From SAR202 cluster bacterium bin16 (GTDB lineage Bacteria; Chloroflexota; Dehalococcoidia; Lucifugimonadales; Australimonadaceae), in assembly GCA_002238425.1 (NCBI GenBank), contig MPMJ01000019.1, positions 1 to 60,705 of the forward strand: DNA of 60,705 bases, given 5' to 3'. This document shows, piece by piece, positions 59,055 through 60,705 of this stretch. The notes under the pieces were generated by a model. The model was not told the DNA's origin. It searched no databases and was given only the letters and a program-made list of their open reading frames with translations. Both the position numbers and the translations under genes were made by a program. Each line of letters opens with the position of its first letter. The first letter of the stretch is position 1.

Positions 59055-59721
59055 GCGTCCTCGCTCAGGGGGAGCCGCCGCATGATCGCGGCGAGCCGCG
59101 CCGCGTCCGTGGGCAGTTGCGACGCTATCGCCCGGCACGCCTGCATCAGGAACGCGCGGGAGTCGTCGAAGTGCGGCGCGGCCCCCCGCAGCGCCGCGGG
59201 CCCCCCCGCCGCGCCGCGGCGAGCACGTCGTGGGCGGTCGGCAGCGCGCTCGAAAGCACGAGCGCCGTCCAGTCGCTCCGCTCCATGAACCCGCGGACCT
59301 CCGAGCCGGAGCAGGCGTAGAGGAACGTGTGGATGCGCGGCGGCAGCGGCGGCAGGTGCTGGAAGTAGCGTCCGCCGTCCTCGTGGCCGACGACCGTAAG
59401 CGTCACGTCGGTGCGCAGCAGCCGCTCCAGTTGCGGGTTCTCCGCGTACACGTCCGACTCCGACGCCAGTTCCGCGCCGCGGGCGATGACGCGCCTGCCC
59501 GGGTCGAGCGCCGCCGTGTTCACGCCGTCCACGACAGCGAACAGCGACCCTCCCACCCGCACGAGCGTCCCCAGCGGCGGCGCATCGTACAGCGTGTGAC
59601 ACTGCCCTACGACACTGTCCACCGACGCCTCGACGACTTCCCCGAACTTCGTTGCGCCGGGGTCTGCGGTCGTGGGGTCGGTGGAGGGAGACGGGCTGCT
59701 TGCTGGCCGTGCGGCGGGCAT
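59051..59721 (-). CDS. HAS-barrel protein, HerA partner (frameshifted by a homopolymer)
   Basis: Residues from 59721 read MPAARPASSPSPSTDPTTAD, then FGEVVEASVDSVVGQCHTLY and LVRVGGSLFAVVDGVN, a HAS-barrel like those on HerA ATPases, followed by a helical part to AHDVLAAA. Near 59181-59208, C6 and C7 runs (G on this strand), the frame must change by one base. The sensible ending FDDSRAFLMQACRAIASQLP...LPLSEDA continues in the other frame to the stop at 59051, coupled to HerA. Sequence error is more likely than real decay. About 223 residues in full. The ATG is 6 nt after a TACAAT box. Confidence 0.7.
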
Positions 59722-59727
59722 GCGGCT

Positions 59728-59733
59728 ATTGTA
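59728..59733 (-). promoter_or_regulatory. -10 box for a leaderless HAS-barrel/herA transcript
   Basis: TACAAT on the minus strand ends 6 nt before the ATG at 59721, placing the transcription start on the A of the start codon. No Shine-Dalgarno is present. A matching -35 is not evident. Confidence 0.4.
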
Positions 59734-59759
59734 GCGTAGCAACGCCGGAGGACACGCCT

Positions 59760-60705
59760 ATGACATCGAACGATTCCAACCCCACAGCCGAGGCCCCGCA
59801 CTTCACGCGCGAGTGGCTTATCGACGCGCTGCGCTACGTCCGGCGCGACTTCGAGGCTGCCGCCTCCGGGGAGGCCGCCGTCTCCGGCGTCGCAGCCGAT
59901 GACGCCCGCGCCCGCTCGCGCATGGAGACGGCGCGCCGCATGGGGCTGGACGCGCTCGCCGAGGAGGCTATGGCCGCGATAGACCGCGCCGTCGAGGAGG
60001 CTGCGCGCCTCGAATGGCCCGGCGGACTGGAGGTGCGCTATACGGCGTTCCTCGGTGCGCTGAGGACGCTCGCGCAGGCGAGCAGCGCCTTCAACGACCA
60101 CACGCCGGAGCGCCCGCACCTGACCTACCTCGCCGAGACGATGGCGCGCGCCGAGATTGCCGCAGCGAGCCTCGTCCGCGGGCGCAGAGCAGAGCGACTG
60201 CACGGCCTGTACGTCATCGTCGACCCGTCGCTCACCCTCGACCGCGAGCCCGTCTGGGTCGCGCAGGAAGCCATCGCCGGAGGCGCGACGGCCATCCAGC
60301 TGCGGGTGAAGGAGACCGACAAGGGCCGCTGGCTGCCGCTCGCCGAGGCGCTGCGCGGCGTCTGCAGCGATGGCGGCGCTGCGCTCATCATCAACGATCA
60401 CCCGGACGTTGCCGTTGCCGTGGACGCGGACGGCGTCCACCTCGGCCAGAACGACATGCCCGTCGCGGCTGCCCGCGCCACGCTTCGCCCGTGGCAGATA
60501 GCGGGCACGTCCAATGCGCTCACGGCCGAGGCCGACGTGTCGGTGCAGGCGGGCGCCGGGGGCGCCCGTGTCCCCCCGCGGCCCGAAGGCCGCCCCCCGC
60601 CCCGGGGGGCCGGAGACGCTCCGGGCCGTGCGCGCCGCCACGCCGCCCGACGGTCCTCCGCTGCTCGCGATCGGAGGTATCACCCCGGAGAACGTCGGCG
60701 AGGTC
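59760..60705 (+). CDS. thiE: Thiamine-phosphate synthase with N-terminal helical domain (partial, damaged)
   Basis: Starts at ATG 59760 with GGAGG 9 nt upstream. Residues 1 to about 145 are a helical domain (FTREWLIDALRYVRRDFEAA, LGALRTLAQASSAFNDHTPE) not found in minimal ThiE. From about 148 the TIM-barrel begins: HGLYVIVDPSLTLDREPVW, GGATAIQLRVKETDKGRWLP, LIINDHPDVAVAVDADGVHL, GQNDMPVAAARATL, IAGTSNALTAEADVSVQAGA. Then G/C runs (60551-60612) replace the usual ADYLAVGP segment, and the normal ending GPETLRAVRAAT...LLAIGGITPENVGEV resumes in another frame. The gene runs off the window. It couples the pyrimidine and thiazole halves of thiamine. Confidence 0.8.
   Translation, partial: MTSNDSNPTAEAPHFTREWLIDALRYVRRDFEAAASGEAAVSGVAADDARARSRMETARRMGLDALAEEAMAAIDRAVEEAARLEWPGGLEVRYTAFLGALRTLAQASSAFNDHTPERPHLTYLAETMARAEIAAASLVRGRRAERLHGLYVIVDPSLTLDREPVWVAQEAIAGGATAIQLRVKETDKGRWLPLAEALRGVCSDGGAALIINDHPDVAVAVDADGVHLGQNDMPVAAARATLRPWQIAGTSNALTAEADVSVQAGAGGARVPPRPEGRPPPRGAGDAPGRARRHAARRSSAARDRRYHPGERRRG

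Noticed and set aside
59607-60683. A 358-codon minus-strand frame opposite thiE
   Set aside because: Antisense shadow; the plus strand encodes recognisable ThiE motifs.

Overview
The window is a 60.7-kb stretch of a high-GC bacterial chromosome. It has densely packed housekeeping genes on both strands. The overall flavour (split pheS/pheT, archaeal-type IMP cyclohydrolase, a GPP34-like protein, secD-secF, HerA with a HAS-barrel partner, tandem UbiD decarboxylases, many lipoproteins with Thr/Pro linkers) recalls Chloroflexota of the Dehalococcoidia/SAR202 kind. That placement is an inference from memory of such genomes and not a measurement.

Left part (1-16 kb): pheS (its 3' end damaged by poly-G), a DUF488 protein, an Hsp20 chaperone with an operator-like palindrome over its promoter, a GPP34-like protein, an alternating array of four small membrane proteins, infC-rpmI-rplT (infC starts at ATA), moeA with a histidine-rich tail, and pheT. 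Then come three extracytoplasmic thioredoxin-fold lipoproteins. The second has an in-frame TGA exactly where its neighbour has the first cysteine of the redox motif, followed by a SECIS-like hairpin, so it is a strong selenoprotein candidate. Rubrerythrin and glyA follow.

Middle part (16-37.5 kb): a long same-strand block rpsF-ssb-rpsR-foldase-hom-thrC-folE-acetyltransferase-glycosyltransferase. It runs into a tandem GNAT and a PIG-L deacetylase. The glycosyltransferase, deacetylase and GNAT resemble MshA, MshB and MshD and could make a mycothiol- or bacillithiol-like thiol. Next are comEA-like, tilS, a CNNM/CorC transporter, tsaD, purO-like, a nicotinate phosphoribosyltransferase-like protein, a GT2, a GalT/HIT-like protein, purF, a double isochorismatase and a lone branched-chain amino acid binding lipoprotein.

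Accessory island (about 37.6-44.6 kb): visibly lower GC, small unknown proteins with good ribosome binding sites, a duplicated 56-codon membrane gene (one copy broken by TGG to TGA), a multi-branched 127-nt palindromic element, a Thr/Pro-rich lipoprotein, a translationally coupled pair ending in a DUF1828-like protein, an IS1-like DDE transposase with a coupled small upstream gene, and an Ada-like metal-binding protein. Related short sequences lie in inverted orientation at its two edges.

Right part (44.7-60.7 kb): secD-secF, a low-GC PD-(D/E)XK nuclease-like protein, an MDR oxidoreductase, a PqqC/TenA-like enzyme, tandem ubiD genes, nfo, a minimal metallopeptidase, a leucine-type dehydrogenase, an LPG-synthase-like membrane protein, HerA with a HAS-barrel partner, and a thiE gene cut by the window end. 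G/C homopolymers at both ends of the window disrupt pheS, the HAS-barrel gene and thiE, and look like sequence errors. No tRNA, rRNA or CRISPR array was seen.
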